The notes below the pieces were generated by a model. The model saw only the letters and a program-made list of their open reading frames with translations. It was not told the DNA's origin and did no database searches. DNA of 64,000 nt from Croceivirga lutea (GTDB lineage: Bacteria; Bacteroidota; Bacteroidia; Flavobacteriales; Flavobacteriaceae): assembly GCF_014235875.1 (NCBI RefSeq), contig NZ_JACJUK010000008.1:62001-126000 (forward strand). The letters run 5' to 3'. How positions within the stretch are numbered: the stretch's first letter is position 1; each line of letters begins with the position of its first letter. Positions 9,481-18,696 of this stretch are shown here, in pieces. The position numbers and the translations under genes are program-made.

Positions 9481-10175
9481 AGCAGACACTAACACTTTTA
9501 GCCATTCTATTTTTAGCTTTTTCTTGCGGAAAAGACACTGACTTTTCTGATAAAGTGCAAAGCACAATACCCGAACAGGTTCAATTAGTATTTCCAGAAG
9601 AAAATGAGGTGTGTACTACTGGTATAATTATAAGTGATACAGAAAGTGAGGTAGCGTTTGATTGGACTGATGCTACTAATACGAGTATTTATAGAGTTAC
9701 ACTTACTAATTTAAACAGTAGCCAACAAGACACTTTTGAAGCTACTGAAAGTAATCTCCCCATTAGATTATTAAGAGGAACTCCTTATAGCTGGAAGGTT
9801 ACAACCATATTAGAAAATTCAGAAGAAACTACAGATAGCGATACCGAATTCTTTTATAACGCTGGTGATGGTGTAACAAATTACATTCCGTTTCCCGCTA
9901 GTGAACCTTCTCCAGAAAATGGAGCTAGCTATTCTTCTGCTGTAACTGCAGTTAATTTTTCATGGGTAGGCAGCGACTTAGATAACGATATCATTAGCTA
10001 CGATTTTTACTTTGGTTTAACTATGGAACCAGAATTATTAGAAGCGGACCTTGAAAGTAACATTTTAAATAATGTAGTAGTAAATTCTGGAAACCGATAT
10101 TATTGGCAAGTGGTTACCAAAGATGAATTAGGAAACCAATCAACATCTGACCTCTTTTATTTTGATGTTAATTAA
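9477..10175 (+). CDS. Lipoprotein with two fibronectin-type-III-like domains
   Basis: The frame stays open further upstream inside the dehydrogenase gene, but the start at 9477 (ATGA overlap with the preceding stop) gives a clear SPII lipoprotein signal: MKQTLTLLAILFLAFSCGK. The mature part, about 215 residues, contains two beta-sandwich units with the fibronectin III look: VAFDWTDA ... YSWKVTT and VNFSWVGSDLDND ... YYWQVVTKDELG. No catalytic motif is visible. Overlap with the secreted dehydrogenase suggests the two proteins are made together and that this lipoprotein may anchor or assist it at the cell surface (inference). Its 3' end overlaps the convergent CusB-type gene by eight bases. Confidence 0.82.
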   Translation: MKQTLTLLAILFLAFSCGKDTDFSDKVQSTIPEQVQLVFPEENEVCTTGIIISDTESEVAFDWTDATNTSIYRVTLTNLNSSQQDTFEATESNLPIRLLRGTPYSWKVTTILENSEETTDSDTEFFYNAGDGVTNYIPFPASEPSPENGASYSSAVTAVNFSWVGSDLDNDIISYDFYFGLTMEPELLEADLESNILNNVVVNSGNRYYWQVVTKDELGNQSTSDLFYFDVN

Positions 10176-11880
10176 TCTTTTCTTGAACTGTACCGCACAT
10201 TAACATTTTATCACCAAAATACGGATTTCGTATTTCTTCACTTAAACTCAACCAAGTAGCACCTTTATTACCATCTGCCATTGGACAGAACTGAACGTAA
10301 ATAACTTCATTAAATCCTGAACTGTTCTTTACTACTTCAATAAAATTTTGTGAAAGTGGTTTAAACTCAGCTCGTAAAGCCTCCATAGATTTAAAGGAAT
10401 TTAAATTCATTATTGAAGTATTGAGCTTTTCAAATGCCAAACTTTTTGTATCAAAAGCGTTTTTATTGTTTTTAAATTCTTCCTGTAGTTTTAAAACCGC
10501 AGAAATAGATTTCTTTAAATCTGTTGCAACAAGCGCATTCTTCACTGCTAAATAAGCCTCTACAACATTCACAATTTTTTCATTAGTTGGCTCTTCTATT
10601 GATTTGTGATCACCCAAATCTTTTATGTGTTTGTGATGATTATGCTTTATTTTATCCTCTGAAAAATCAATAGACATCATTGACTTTTTACCATTTAACT
10701 GTGCGGCAGCATCTACTGTAAATGCACCTTCGAGAACTATTTCATCTCCTAATTGCAAACCAGACAAAACTTCATAAGAATTTTCAAAGGTGTTTCCTAA
10801 ATCCACCTCTACGAGTTCAAAAATAGCCTGGTCTTTATAAGGCTTTTTATAGACTACAGAGCGTTTACCTGTCCACAAAACCGAAGATTTGGGTACCGTT
10901 AAATTAGCAGTTTCAGTAGTTTCTTTTTGTACAAATCCATCAACAAACATACCTGGTTTAAGCTCACTGTTTCTATTAGTAAGAACAACTCGTAAAGACA
11001 CTACCCGTTTTTCATCTTTAAAAATAGGCTCGATAAAATCTATTTTGGCATCGAACTTTTTATTTCCTAAAGCTGGAATTTCTACAGTAATTTTTTCACC
11101 TACTTTCAAACTATTTAATTGTGATTCGTACACATCAAAAACTGCCCAAACAGTTCGTAAATCAGATGTTTTTAAAATAGGTGTTCCCAGTTCATAATAA
11201 TTTCCTTCTGCCGCTAAAACTTCGGTCACTGTACCAGTAACATCGGCATAGATAGGGAAATTAAAAATTGGTTCTTTAATTTTTAAAATAGAATCTATTT
11301 GCTCATCTGTAAGCTTCCACATACCTAAAGAGTTACGAGCAGACTCATATAACCTAGGAGGCACTTTGCTGTTTAAAGCTGTGGTTAAAAATCGGTCTTG
11401 AGCTAAATACAATTCAGGAGAGTAAATGAGTCCTATTTTTTGACCTTTTCGAATGCGTTTACCAATTGCATCTGCATAAAATTTATCAATTCTACCTTCA
11501 AAAAGCGTAGTTTGAATACCATCTGTTTCTTTGTTGGTGGTAATTTCTCCAGATAATTTTATAGTATTTGAATTCTGAAGGGAACTACCAACGGTAATGG
11601 TTTCAATATTAGCAAGCGCTAACGCATCTTCACCCATTTTAAATTGGTTGGCGTTCAAAGTAGATTCCATATTCATGTAGACCAAATCCATTCCGCAAAG
11701 TGGACAGGTACCTCCTTCTTGTCCGTCAACCTGAGGGTGCATGGAGCAAGTCCATTTACCTGATGTATTTGACACTTCATGATTGTGATGCGATTCTGAA
11801 TCTGAACCACCAAATATGAGATAACCCAGCAACAAACCCAAAATGCCAACAATTAACGGTATTCCAATTTTTTTTAGCAT
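10168..11880 (-). CDS. CusB-type RND efflux adaptor with heavy-metal-binding and DUF3347 domains
   Basis: 570-residue periplasmic adaptor of a heavy-metal RND pump (HlyD/CusB family). An N-terminal membrane anchor (GIPLIVGILGLLLGYLIFG) is followed by a His-rich stretch and a heavy-metal-binding domain at 43-66 with Cys45, MHP 47-49, Cys59, Cys62 and Met64. The core has the usual barrel-sandwich elements (GRIDKFYADAIGKRIRKGQK). A His-rich linker (KHNHHKHIKDLGDH) leads to a C-terminal DUF3347 domain containing CPMADGNKGATWLS and MLMCG. By family it hands Cu(I)/Ag(I) or similar ions to the RND pump. It lies four bases downstream of the pump gene in the same operon. Metal specificity is inferred, not shown. 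Confidence 0.92.
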   Translation of the reverse strand: MLKKIGIPLIVGILGLLLGYLIFGGSDSESHHNHEVSNTSGKWTCSMHPQVDGQEGGTCPLCGMDLVYMNMESTLNANQFKMGEDALALANIETITVGSSLQNSNTIKLSGEITTNKETDGIQTTLFEGRIDKFYADAIGKRIRKGQKIGLIYSPELYLAQDRFLTTALNSKVPPRLYESARNSLGMWKLTDEQIDSILKIKEPIFNFPIYADVTGTVTEVLAAEGNYYELGTPILKTSDLRTVWAVFDVYESQLNSLKVGEKITVEIPALGNKKFDAKIDFIEPIFKDEKRVVSLRVVLTNRNSELKPGMFVDGFVQKETTETANLTVPKSSVLWTGKRSVVYKKPYKDQAIFELVEVDLGNTFENSYEVLSGLQLGDEIVLEGAFTVDAAAQLNGKKSMMSIDFSEDKIKHNHHKHIKDLGDHKSIEEPTNEKIVNVVEAYLAVKNALVATDLKKSISAVLKLQEEFKNNKNAFDTKSLAFEKLNTSIMNLNSFKSMEALRAEFKPLSQNFIEVVKNSSGFNEVIYVQFCPMADGNKGATWLSLSEEIRNPYFGDKMLMCGTVQEKIN

Positions 11881-11884
11881 AAGC

Positions 11885-14800
11885 CTAAGCTTGTTTTGAA
11901 TTTTTTAAAGTTACTTCTTTCCACCAACAGTATATTAACGGTACAACAAACAAGGTTATTAGCGCCATTAGCATTCCTCCTAAAATAGGTATTGCCATGG
12001 GTAACATTATTTCTGCTCCCCTACCTCTAGAAATTAAAATAGGAAACAATGCCAATATGGTTGTTGCTGTTGTAATTAGACAAGGTCTAATTCGCTTTTT
12101 ACCAGCTTCAATAACCGCTTTTCGTATGTGTTCAGAGGTTGAAGTCTTATTTTTAGCAAAAGACTGATTTAAATAGGTAGCCATAACCACGCCATCATCT
12201 GTTGCAATACCAAACAAGGCAATAAACCCTACCCATACAGCTACACTTAAATTAATAGTCTTTATTTGAAATAGATTTCTAAGGTTAATTTCACCCAAAT
12301 TAATATTCATGAACCAATCCTGGTTGTAAAACCAGAGTAAAATAAATGCTCCGGAAAATGCGACAGCAACACCTGAAAAAACAATGAAAGTTACCGCCAC
12401 AGAACGAAACTGAAGAAAAAGAATTACTACGATTACCAATAAAACTAGAGGTATAACTAAGAGCATAGTTTTTTGCGCTCTCAAATGATTTTCATAATTA
12501 CCTGCAAATTCATAAGTAATTCCATTTGGAATTTGAAACTCTCCAGATTTAAGTCTTTTAGTCAATCTACTTTTTATTTTTTCAACCACCTTAACTTCAG
12601 CAACGGTACCCTTTTTATCAAATGTTAGATAGTTAACCAAAAAACCATCTTCACTTTTTATACTTTGAGGTCCTCTTTGATATTCTATTTCGACAAATTC
12701 AATTAACGGAATTGAAATTCCTTCTTGAGTATCAATATAAACGGACTTTAACTCTTCGGGAGAATTTCTTAGCTCTCTTGGGTATCTTACTCTTATGGCA
12801 TAGCGTTCTCTACCCTCAATAGTTTCATCAATTATTTTTCCACCAACAGCTACTTCTAAAGTTTCTTGAACCTCGGCTATAGTAAGGCCATACCTTGCTA
12901 TTTTATCTCTACTAATGTTAAAAAGTAAATAAGGCTTACCTGTTATACGTTCAGCAAAAACTGAAGCAGGATTAATCTCATCAATCTCTTTTAAGATTTT
13001 TTCTAGCTCCAAAGAAAAATCTTGTATTTTTTCTAAATCTTGCCCCTTTACCTTGATACCTAAGCTAGAACGCATACCCGTTTGTAGCATTACCAATCGG
13101 GTTTCAATGGGTTGTAACTTAGGAGAAGCTGTTACGCCAGGCAATTGAGTAACCTTACTAATTTCACTCCAGATATCGTCCTCTGTTTTAACATGAGGCC
13201 TCCAATTTCTATAATAAGCTCCTTTTTTATCTTTTATTAAAATTGAACTTTTAACTCCACTACCTGCAATAACAGTGTCTCCATTCTTAGTAATAAACCT
13301 ATTAGAATCAACAGATTTAAATTTTATGGGAGTCCCATTTACATCTTCAATGTACTCTGATTTAAAAGATATAAGATTTTCGTACATGGTTAAGGGAGCT
13401 GGATCTAGTGCTGAATTAACCCTCCCTGCTTTACCAACAACATAATCTATTTCTGGTAAAGACGCTACAGCCATGTCTAATTTTTTTAGAACTTGGTTAG
13501 TCTCTTCGATACCGGCATGGGGTAATGAAGTTGGCATGAGTAGATAATCACCTTCTTTTAATTTGGGCATAAATTCTTTATCTGTATTCCAAAAAATTAG
13601 GAATCCAACAAAAACTAGTAGTACGGGTATACTTAAGCTTATACTTTTATGAGCTAATACCCAAGAAAGGTTTTTTTCATAATTACGTTTAAAAAAGTAA
13701 ATGGGAACTAATACAAGCGCAATTAGAAGTACTACAACTAAAAAATTAAAAAAGAAATTTGAGGTGATACCCAAAGGCCGCCAATACAAACTTAAAAGCG
13801 AAACTGTAACTAATACAGTACCATAAATGGTAATAGTCTGCTTCTGATGTGAATCTATTCTTTTAAGTAGAAATAAGATTGATGCTAAAGCTGAAGGAAT
13901 TAAAGCAAGACATATTAGTGAAAACCAACTACCAATAATTCCTAAAATAAATAAGCAGCCAAAAACAAACAGTCTGATATTAGTTGTAAATGGCTTTTTA
14001 AAATGTTTAAAAACTAATGCTGCTATTGGAGGCAGTATAAACAGCGTTACAAATAATGACGCTGCTAAAGCAAAAGTTTTAGTTATTGCCAATGGAGCAA
14101 ATAACTTACCCTCTGCCCCACTTAACATAAAAACCGGAATAAAACTTACAATAGTAGTAAGACCAGCAGTTAAAATAGCTCCCGAAACTTCATTTACTGC
14201 TACTTTAATGGTTTTCAAATAGGCTACCTCTAAAGAATCTTCTAAATTTCGAATAATATTCTCCGTAAGAATTATACCCATATCAACAATAGTTCCAATA
14301 GCTATGGCTATACCTGCTAGAGAAACAATATTAGCATCAACATTGAATAGCTTCATGCCAATGAAAACAAGTAAAACAGATAAAGGCATTAAACTAGAGA
14401 CTAATAAACTTGTTTTTAGATTTCTTAATAAGAGTAATATGACGATTATGCCAATTAATATTTCTAGCCAAAGTGCTTTTTTAAGTGTCCCTAAAGTTTC
14501 CTCTATAAGCTCTCCCCTGTCATAGAACGGTACAATAGTTAATTGGGTTTCTGTACCATCTGCCAAAATCTTTTTTGGCATGCCAAGTTGAATCTCTTTA
14601 ATTTTTTTATGAATACCCGCAACAACATTCATGGGGTTTTCACCATACCTTGCGGTGACCACCCCCCCGGTGACTTCTGCACCACCTTTATCTAAAATAC
14701 CTCTACGTTCCGCTGGTCCTAGGCTAACTTGAGCTACATCTTTTATTCTTATGGGTGTATAGTCTTCAGCGTAAATAGCAGCGTTTTCTATATCTGCTAT

Positions 14801-15571
14801 AGATTTAACATACCCCAAACCACGAACAAAATATTCAGCTCTATTGATTTCAATAGTTTGGGCTCCAATTTCTTTATTAGAAGATTTTACGGCTCTAATA
14901 ACTTGTGATAAACTCACTTTATATTGACGCATCTTTTCAGGGTCAACGTCTATTTGATATTCTTTTACATGACCGCCAACTGATGCAACTTCTGCAACTC
15001 CGTCAGCAGCAGCTAAAGCATTCTTTACAAAAAAATCTTGGATGCTTCTGGTCTCTTGTAAACTCCACCCCCCGGTAATCTTTCCATTCTTATCTCTGCC
15101 TTCTAGAGTGTACCAAAATAGTTGACCTAAAGATGTAGCATCAGGACCTAATTTGGGTTGCACACCTGCTGGTAATAAATCTTTAGGCAAAGCACTTAAC
15201 TTTTCTAAAATTCGGGTTCTACTCCAGTAATAATCTACGTCATCATCGAATATGACATAAACGCTTGAAACGCCAAACATAGAATTACTTCGTACAGACT
15301 TAACACCCGTAATACCTAATAAATTTGTAGTTAAAGGATAGGTGATTTGGTCTTCTATCTCTTGTGGAGACTGCCCATTCCATTCTGTATAAATAATTTG
15401 TTGGTTTTCTCCAATGTCAGGAATAGCATCTACGCTAATGGCATTTTTGGGTAAAAATTTAAATCCAAAGTCAAAGGGTGAGGTAAGTAATCCAAAAAGT
15501 AGTATTACAATAATGGTTATGTAAACCAAAATTCTATAGTGTACCAAAAAATGTATTGCCCGGTTAAGCAT
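11885..15571 (-). CDS. CusA/CzcA-type heavy-metal RND efflux pump
   Basis: 1228-residue inner-membrane RND transporter that exports metal ions using the proton gradient. The start (MLNRAIHFLVHYRILVYI), the porter segment DAIPDIGENQQIIYTEWNGQ, the membrane segment with GTIVDMGIILTEN and the late GIATDDGVVMATYL helix are those of the HME-RND family. About residues 530-630 contain roughly four additional hydrophobic segments between the usual transmembrane helices 6 and 7, which explains the length above the roughly 1050 residues of E. coli CusA. It is the first gene of a two-gene operon with the adaptor. No TolC/CusC gene and no metal sensor gene is present nearby, so both must be elsewhere. 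Confidence 0.93.
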   Translation of the reverse strand: MLNRAIHFLVHYRILVYITIIVILLFGLLTSPFDFGFKFLPKNAISVDAIPDIGENQQIIYTEWNGQSPQEIEDQITYPLTTNLLGITGVKSVRSNSMFGVSSVYVIFDDDVDYYWSRTRILEKLSALPKDLLPAGVQPKLGPDATSLGQLFWYTLEGRDKNGKITGGWSLQETRSIQDFFVKNALAAADGVAEVASVGGHVKEYQIDVDPEKMRQYKVSLSQVIRAVKSSNKEIGAQTIEINRAEYFVRGLGYVKSIADIENAAIYAEDYTPIRIKDVAQVSLGPAERRGILDKGGAEVTGGVVTARYGENPMNVVAGIHKKIKEIQLGMPKKILADGTETQLTIVPFYDRGELIEETLGTLKKALWLEILIGIIVILLLLRNLKTSLLVSSLMPLSVLLVFIGMKLFNVDANIVSLAGIAIAIGTIVDMGIILTENIIRNLEDSLEVAYLKTIKVAVNEVSGAILTAGLTTIVSFIPVFMLSGAEGKLFAPLAITKTFALAASLFVTLFILPPIAALVFKHFKKPFTTNIRLFVFGCLFILGIIGSWFSLICLALIPSALASILFLLKRIDSHQKQTITIYGTVLVTVSLLSLYWRPLGITSNFFFNFLVVVLLIALVLVPIYFFKRNYEKNLSWVLAHKSISLSIPVLLVFVGFLIFWNTDKEFMPKLKEGDYLLMPTSLPHAGIEETNQVLKKLDMAVASLPEIDYVVGKAGRVNSALDPAPLTMYENLISFKSEYIEDVNGTPIKFKSVDSNRFITKNGDTVIAGSGVKSSILIKDKKGAYYRNWRPHVKTEDDIWSEISKVTQLPGVTASPKLQPIETRLVMLQTGMRSSLGIKVKGQDLEKIQDFSLELEKILKEIDEINPASVFAERITGKPYLLFNISRDKIARYGLTIAEVQETLEVAVGGKIIDETIEGRERYAIRVRYPRELRNSPEELKSVYIDTQEGISIPLIEFVEIEYQRGPQSIKSEDGFLVNYLTFDKKGTVAEVKVVEKIKSRLTKRLKSGEFQIPNGITYEFAGNYENHLRAQKTMLLVIPLVLLVIVVILFLQFRSVAVTFIVFSGVAVAFSGAFILLWFYNQDWFMNINLGEINLRNLFQIKTINLSVAVWVGFIALFGIATDDGVVMATYLNQSFAKNKTSTSEHIRKAVIEAGKKRIRPCLITTATTILALFPILISRGRGAEIMLPMAIPILGGMLMALITLFVVPLIYCWWKEVTLKNSKQA

Positions 15572-15651
15572 AGTTATTATACTACTTTACGTTACCTATA
15601 ACTTTTTTATGGGGGTTTAATTGTAAGCTTGTTTTCAAATATATTAAACAC

Positions 15652-15679
15652 AAAAGCCATAGCAAGAACTATGGCTTTT
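15652..15679 (-). terminator. Intrinsic terminator downstream of the OmpA-family gene
   Basis: A perfect 11-bp inverted repeat (AAAAGCCATAG ... CTATGGCTTTT) with a 6-nt loop lies 23 bases past the OmpA-family stop. On the minus strand the stem ends in a short T run. It separates that gene from the metal-efflux operon downstream. Confidence 0.75.
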
Positions 15680-15701
15680 GATTTATATAAAAGTTAGTTG
15701 G

Positions 15702-16889
15702 TTAATATTGTAAAACTTTGAATTCTGAACGCCTGTTTTCTCGATGTTTTTCTTCTGGACATGGAACGTAATCTACACATTCATTGGTAAGATTTTCTTC
15801 ACCAAAAGCCTCCGCTTTTATCCTTGATTCATCAATACCTTTATCCAACAAATATTGCTTTGTTCTTTCTACTCTGCGTTGAGATAACCAAAGGTTATAT
15901 TTATTAGAACCTCTTGCATCTGTATACGCACTTACTTCGATTACAACTGTTTCATTATCGTTTAGAATTTCTGTCATATTATCCAATAAACCCTTGGCTT
16001 CATTAGATAAATAAGATGAATTTAAATCAAAATATACTTTTCCAAGACCATTAATAGCATCATCTATTTTCTGCTTTCTAATAGCTTCTGTATCTACTTT
16101 ACTCTTTTCTAAAGCTAACCTTTCAGCTTCTTTTTTACGTAATTCTTCTGCCAATCTTCGCGCTTCTTCTTCGGCGGCTCTGTTAGCAGCATCAATACTA
16201 TCTTGTTCTCTTTTACGTTGTTCTTCTAACTCTTGCAATGTGCGTAGCTTTTCTTTACCGCGTTTATTCAATCCTTTCTCAATACCAAATCTATAAACTA
16301 TACCTGCCGCGTGTTGAATATGATTACTTGAGTTGTCTTTATTCATTGTCCATTTTCCAGTAGAATTTAAGTCAATTCCAAAATTCTCTGTAAACCATGC
16401 TCGTACGCCTACTGTAGCATTATACGTTCCTCGACCTTGATTATTGGCATCTGTATAACCTACACCACCACCAGCATAAGGGCTAAATACTCCCGTTCTG
16501 CCAACTAATCTATTTAAGTCATAGGTTAATCTTAAATCACCACTGTAGTAATTAATATCTTCTACAATAGTTGCTTGATCAATAACTTTACCTTGCTTGT
16601 ACTTGTTATAAGCACCTATAATTTCTAAACCAAGACCACTTTTGAAATATCTTCCTACACTTATTCTAGAAGGAAAAGGAACCATATTCCAGTTATCTGT
16701 GCTATTAAAAAGTTCATTAAACTCATCACCTGCATCATCCACTGCATTGATTCCAACACCTACAATCCAAGAGCTTACGATTATACTGTCTTTAGAAGTT
16801 AAATTGAGTTCGCTACTGGTATCTTGACCTATAATTACGTAAGAATATAGCATACCTAACAGGAACAAACTGATAGCTTTTTTGTTCAT
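15702..16889 (-). CDS. OmpA-family outer-membrane protein
   Basis: 395 residues with a signal peptide (MNKKAISLFLLGMLYSYVIIG). Residues about 40-205 look like an 8-strand-type beta-barrel with aromatic-rich alternating strands. About 205-275 is a charged coiled-coil linker rich in Glu, Arg and Lys (EEARRLAEELRKKEAERLAL). The C-terminal OmpA domain includes YTDARGSNKYNLWLSQRRVE, with the conserved Asp and Arg that bind peptidoglycan diaminopimelate. It is predicted to tether the outer membrane to the wall. It has its own terminator and a -7 promoter box upstream, so it is probably monocistronic. Confidence 0.9.
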   Translation of the reverse strand: MNKKAISLFLLGMLYSYVIIGQDTSSELNLTSKDSIIVSSWIVGVGINAVDDAGDEFNELFNSTDNWNMVPFPSRISVGRYFKSGLGLEIIGAYNKYKQGKVIDQATIVEDINYYSGDLRLTYDLNRLVGRTGVFSPYAGGGVGYTDANNQGRGTYNATVGVRAWFTENFGIDLNSTGKWTMNKDNSSNHIQHAAGIVYRFGIEKGLNKRGKEKLRTLQELEEQRKREQDSIDAANRAAEEEARRLAEELRKKEAERLALEKSKVDTEAIRKQKIDDAINGLGKVYFDLNSSYLSNEAKGLLDNMTEILNDNETVVIEVSAYTDARGSNKYNLWLSQRRVERTKQYLLDKGIDESRIKAEAFGEENLTNECVDYVPCPEEKHRENRRSEFKVLQY

Positions 16890-16917
16890 AGTAGTAGTAA
16901 TTTGGGGATTACTGAGA

Positions 16918-16925
16918 CAAAATTA
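16918..16925 (-). promoter_or_regulatory. Candidate -7 box of the OmpA-family gene
   Basis: Read on the minus strand this is TAATTTTG, a full match to the Bacteroidetes -7 consensus TAnnTTTG, 28 bases upstream of the start codon. The -33 element is weak. Confidence 0.4.
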
Positions 16926-16963
16926 ATAGAAACAAGCTAGATAGAATAATTAAAAATGATAAA

Positions 16964-16977
16964 GCAAGTTGACTTGC
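16964..16977 (-). terminator. Weak hairpin downstream of the PrcB-like gene
   Basis: GCAAGT-TG-ACTTGC inverted repeat, flanked by a second short dyad (ATGAT ... ATCAT, 16956-16986), followed on the minus strand by a T-rich run. It may terminate the bshA/PrcB-like transcript. The 2-nt loop means the real loop would be larger, so an operator is an alternative. Confidence 0.35.
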
Positions 16978-17000
16978 ATATATCATCGTTCAAAAGAACC

Positions 17001-17471
17001 TTATTTGAAAATAACTTCAATTTTTTTTGAAGTTTTTCCTATTTTACATATTGAAAAAGGATAATGAATTGTTGTAGAAAATTCACTTTCATTAGCAGTT
17101 TTTAAATCGGCAGTTAAGTATAATTTATCATTGGTTTCTTCTGTTAACACCAAGTCTACAATTTCGTAACCAACTTGTTTACCCATAGCAACAAATACTA
17201 CCGTTTGCTTCTTAAAATCGATATTTGGAAACTGAATTCCTGGTTTTCTAGTACTATTAATTTGGTTGATTAATTGGCTTAACTCTTTGTTTGAATTTAT
17301 CACCTGAACCTTTTGCTTATCTGTTGGAAACCATGAGTCTTGAACAATAACAACAAAACCAATATTCATTTCTGAATTAGTGTTCTTATCTTTTTGACCG
17401 TTTACAGCAAATGGCATTAGACAACAAAAAACAAAAAGTATTTTAATACGAATTTTTAAATCTTGAAGCAT
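17001..17471 (-). CDS. Exported protein with PrcB-C-like domain
   Basis: About 156 residues. I chose the ATG at 17471 because it gives a compact signal peptide (MLQDLKIRIKILFVFCCLM, cleavage near VNGQ). In-frame ATGs at 17483 and 17495 lie further into the upstream bshA gene. The mature region has INSTRKPGIQFPNIDFKKQ followed by VVFVAMGKQVGYEIVDLVL, resembling the C-terminal domain of PrcB, a protease-complex subunit of Treponema. Similarity is weak and no partner protease is nearby. It overlaps bshA by 29 bases and is probably co-transcribed with it. Its role is unknown. Confidence 0.7.
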   Translation of the reverse strand: MLQDLKIRIKILFVFCCLMPFAVNGQKDKNTNSEMNIGFVVIVQDSWFPTDKQKVQVINSNKELSQLINQINSTRKPGIQFPNIDFKKQTVVFVAMGKQVGYEIVDLVLTEETNDKLYLTADLKTANESEFSTTIHYPFSICKIGKTSKKIEVIFK

Positions 17472-18585
17472 AGGCTTGTTCATATACCTTTTCATAAAGC
17501 GGTAAGACGGCTTCTAGTTCAAAGGTTTTTGCAACGTTTAAAGCATTTTGCTTAAACTCTTCTAATCTATCCTCTTGTTGTAATATATGAATAGCATTGG
17601 CTGCCATTTCATCTACATTACCAACATCACTTAAAAATCCAGTAACTCCATGAATATTCACTTCTGGAATACCACCTGTATTACTAGAAATAACTGCAAC
17701 TTTATTGGCCATTGCTTCTAAAGCTGCTAATCCAAAACTTTCGGTTTCTGATGGCAAAAGAAATACATCAGAAAAACATAAAATACGGTCTATCTCATTA
17801 CTATTACCTAAGAAGAGTACTTTTTCAGCAATACCTAATTCTTCACACTGTGCCTCTGCGAATTCTTTCTCAGGGCCTTCCCCTACCATTATTAATTTTG
17901 AAGGAATTTCTTTTTGAATTTTATAAAAGATATTAATAACATCAGGAATACGCTTAACTTTTCTAAAGTTACTAATGTGAGTGATAATTTTTTCATCCTC
18001 ATCGGCCATCATGGTACGCTGACAATCAGTAAATTTTTGACTGTATTTTGTAGTTTCAATAAAATTCGGAATAACTTGAATATCATTATCAACATCAAAA
18101 ATTTCTAAGGTTTGGTCTTTAAGACTTTTTGATACTGATGTTACCACATCTGATTTATTGATACTAAAAGTTACCGCTGTTTTATAAAAAGGATGATTAC
18201 CAACTAGCGTAATATCTGTTCCATGCAAGGTGGTAATCATTGGCAAATAAATACCATCTTCTTTCAACATTTTCTTTGCCATATAACCCGCATAAGCATG
18301 AGGAATAGCATAATGTACATGTAAAAGTTCTATACCATATTGCCTAACAGTATCAACTATTTTACTTGATAAAGCAAGTTCATAAGGTTGGTATCTGAAC
18401 AAAGGATATTCAGGAACAAAAACCTCATGAAAATGAATATTCTTATTAATTAATCCTAAACGTACTGGTTGTTGATAGGTAACAAAATGAATTTCATGAC
18501 CTCTCTGCGCTAAAGCTATTCCCAGTTCAGTAGCTACCACACCACTACCACCAAAGGTTGGGTAACAAACTATAGCAATTTTCAT
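17443..18585 (-). CDS. bshA: N-acetyl-alpha-D-glucosaminyl L-malate synthase
   Basis: 380-residue GT4 enzyme that joins GlcNAc from UDP-GlcNAc to L-malate, the first step of bacillithiol synthesis in the cytoplasm. The start MKIAIVCYPTFGGSGVVATE with the glycine-rich donor loop, the ITTLHGTDITLVG segment and the ETESFGLAALEAMA motif are highly characteristic of BshA. Length fits the family exactly. bshB and bshC are not in this window. It is followed by an overlapping small exported protein and preceded by a GH3/beta-lactamase gene in the same direction. Confidence 0.95.
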   Translation of the reverse strand: MKIAIVCYPTFGGSGVVATELGIALAQRGHEIHFVTYQQPVRLGLINKNIHFHEVFVPEYPLFRYQPYELALSSKIVDTVRQYGIELLHVHYAIPHAYAGYMAKKMLKEDGIYLPMITTLHGTDITLVGNHPFYKTAVTFSINKSDVVTSVSKSLKDQTLEIFDVDNDIQVIPNFIETTKYSQKFTDCQRTMMADEDEKIITHISNFRKVKRIPDVINIFYKIQKEIPSKLIMVGEGPEKEFAEAQCEELGIAEKVLFLGNSNEIDRILCFSDVFLLPSETESFGLAALEAMANKVAVISSNTGGIPEVNIHGVTGFLSDVGNVDEMAANAIHILQQEDRLEEFKQNALNVAKTFELEAVLPLYEKVYEQAYASRFKNSY

Positions 18586-18672
18586 CTGATGCTTTTTTTA
18601 AACTGTTTGAAGTTGAAAATAATCGGACTATAAACCAATATCAAATTAACTATTCAAACTTTTTTAATATTA

Positions 18673-18680
18673 CAAATCTA
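18673..18680 (-). promoter_or_regulatory. Candidate -7 box of bshA
   Basis: TAGATTTG on the minus strand, matching TAnnTTTG, in the 111-bp gap between the GH3 gene and bshA and 87 bases ahead of the bshA start. It suggests bshA has its own promoter. Confidence 0.35.
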
Positions 18681-18696
18681 GACTTTTAAACACTAG

